Assembly (NCBI GenBank): GCA_028678445.1
Contig: JAJRDJ010000007.1
Coordinates: forward strand, 1 to 5,435
Length of the DNA: 5,435 bases
Direction of reading: 5' to 3'
DNA from: Methylococcaceae bacterium
Lineage (GTDB): Bacteria > Pseudomonadota > Gammaproteobacteria > Methylococcales > Methylococcaceae
The notes beneath the pieces were generated by a model that saw only the letters and a list, made by a program, of their open reading frames with translations, was not told where the DNA came from and did no database searches. Shown one piece after another: positions 4,552 through 5,435 of the stretch; the stretch's first letter is position 1; each line of letters opens with the position of its first letter. A program made the translations under genes and the position numbers.

Positions 4552-5435
4552 GTGGCCAAGCAAGAACATATTCTGGTAGCCGACGACGATGCCGTGATCC
4601 GCGAAGGGTTGCGCCGCGTGCTCGGTATGGCAGGCTACCAAGTCGAGACCCAGCCCAACGGCCGGCTGGCCATGGATCGTCTACAGGAATCTTCCTTCGA
4701 CCTGCTGATTACCGATCTGAAAATGCCGGGGATGAGCGGCCTGGAAGTGCTGCAGGCGGTCAGGGTCCTGCAACCGGAGATGCCGGTGATCCTCATCACC
4801 GGCTTTGCCGCGGTCGACAATGCCGTGGAAGTCATGAAGTGCGGTGCCGCTGACTATCTGGCCAAGCCGTTCACCAACGAGGAGATCCTTGCCAAGGTGC
4901 GCAAGGCCCTTGATGCGCGGGCCGTGTTGCTGGATGAAATCTACCTGCGCCGCGAACTCCATGACCTGCACGGTTTCGATTGTCTGGTCGGCGAAAGCCG
5001 TGAGATGCAGAAGGTCTATCAACGCATCCTCCAGGTTGCACCCACCGACAGCACGGTGTTGATCACCGGGGAAAGCGGAACCGGCAAGGAATTGGTGGCC
5101 CGCGCCATTCATACCCACAGTCAGCGCCGTGAACAGCCGTTCGTCGCTGTTGATTGCACGTCCCTGGCCGAGAGCCTGCTGGAGAGCGAGTTGTTCGGGC
5201 ATGTCAAGGGCTCCTTTACCGGAGCCATCCAGACCAAGCGCGGTCTGTTCGAGGTGGCCGACGGCGGCACGCTGATGCTCGACGAGATCGGCAACTTGAG
5301 CCTGACGATCCAGGCCAAGTTGTTGCGGGTTCTCCAGGAGCGCGAAGTGACGCCGATCGGCGGCACCCAGCCGATCCCGATCAACATCCGCCTGGTGGCG
5401 GCAACCAACACCAACCTCCGCGACATGGTGGCGCG
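4552..5435 (+). CDS. NtrC-family sigma-54 activating response regulator, partial (runs off right edge)
   Basis: About 294 residues are visible of a protein that is usually 450-480 long. The receiver domain (about 5-118) has the acidic pocket DDD (11-13), the phosphorylated aspartate 55 in LLITDLKMPG, threonine 83 and lysine 105. A linker leads to the AAA+ sigma-54 interaction domain from about 144: Walker A GESGTGKE (173-180), the sigma-54 contact loop GSFTGA (220-225), Walker B LMLDEIG (241-247) and sensor I RLVAATN (280-286). The rest of the ATPase and the expected C-terminal DNA-binding helix-turn-helix lie beyond the window. The GTG start is supported by AAGGGG (4540-4545) six bases upstream and by a normal receiver N-terminus. 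Phosphorylation by the adjacent kinase should trigger oligomerisation and open-complex formation at sigma-54 promoters. The contact loop has serine where the family usually has alanine (GAFTGA). Confidence 0.95.
   Translation, partial: MAKQEHILVADDDAVIREGLRRVLGMAGYQVETQPNGRLAMDRLQESSFDLLITDLKMPGMSGLEVLQAVRVLQPEMPVILITGFAAVDNAVEVMKCGAADYLAKPFTNEEILAKVRKALDARAVLLDEIYLRRELHDLHGFDCLVGESREMQKVYQRILQVAPTDSTVLITGESGTGKELVARAIHTHSQRREQPFVAVDCTSLAESLLESELFGHVKGSFTGAIQTKRGLFEVADGGTLMLDEIGNLSLTIQAKLLRVLQEREVTPIGGTQPIPINIRLVAATNTNLRDMVA

Noticed and set aside
4681..5202. 173-codon open frame on the minus strand inside the regulator gene
   Set aside because: It is antisense to receiver and AAA+ motifs that are fully conserved, with no signature of its own.

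Overview
The window looks like chromosomal DNA from a moderately GC-rich Gram-negative bacterium. The best guess is a member of the Desulfuromonadia/Geobacter-type group of the former Deltaproteobacteria. The reasons are a sensor kinase with c-type heme attachment motifs in its periplasmic domain, paired with an NtrC-type sigma-54 activator, and a left-hand cluster of envelope and lipid-related genes of unknown function. The taxonomic guess is inference; no marker gene is present.

Left half (1-2260, minus strand): a compact, probably co-transcribed set reading right to left. The order is a decayed UV damage endonuclease gene (uvsE pseudogene, 1801-2216), a DUF1499 lipoprotein (1352-1804), a secreted chalcone isomerase-like protein (729-1355), a three-helix membrane protein resembling DUF1475 (370-723), and the start of a DUF1295 membrane protein that runs off the left edge. 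The junctions are tight: a 4-base TTGA overlap, a 4-base ATGA overlap and a 5-base gap, then a 54-base gap before the DUF1295 gene. An extended -10 promoter (TGaTATAAT on the minus strand) lies just upstream of the uvsE start, so the pseudogene's promoter and leader probably still serve the genes behind it.

Middle (2217-2871): about 650 bases without a convincing gene. It holds the minus-strand promoter, a region of imperfect dyads, a perfect 14-bp inverted repeat with a 4-base loop (2486-2517), a sigma-70-like promoter facing right (2666-2694) and a probable structured 5' leader (2755-2822) ahead of the kinase gene.

Right half (2872-5435, plus strand): a two-component pair. A membrane histidine kinase has one CxxCH and one CX4CH motif between its two transmembrane helices. 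It is followed 42 bases later by an NtrC-family response regulator, cut by the window end inside its AAA+ domain. The kinase would sense a periplasmic redox, gas or heme-linked cue and phosphorylate the regulator, which would activate sigma-54 promoters outside this window.

The most unusual points are the uvsE relic (internal deletion plus two frameshifts, yet with an arrangement of short ORFs that could keep ribosomes moving into the next gene), the two-heme-motif sensor domain, and the structured intergenic region.
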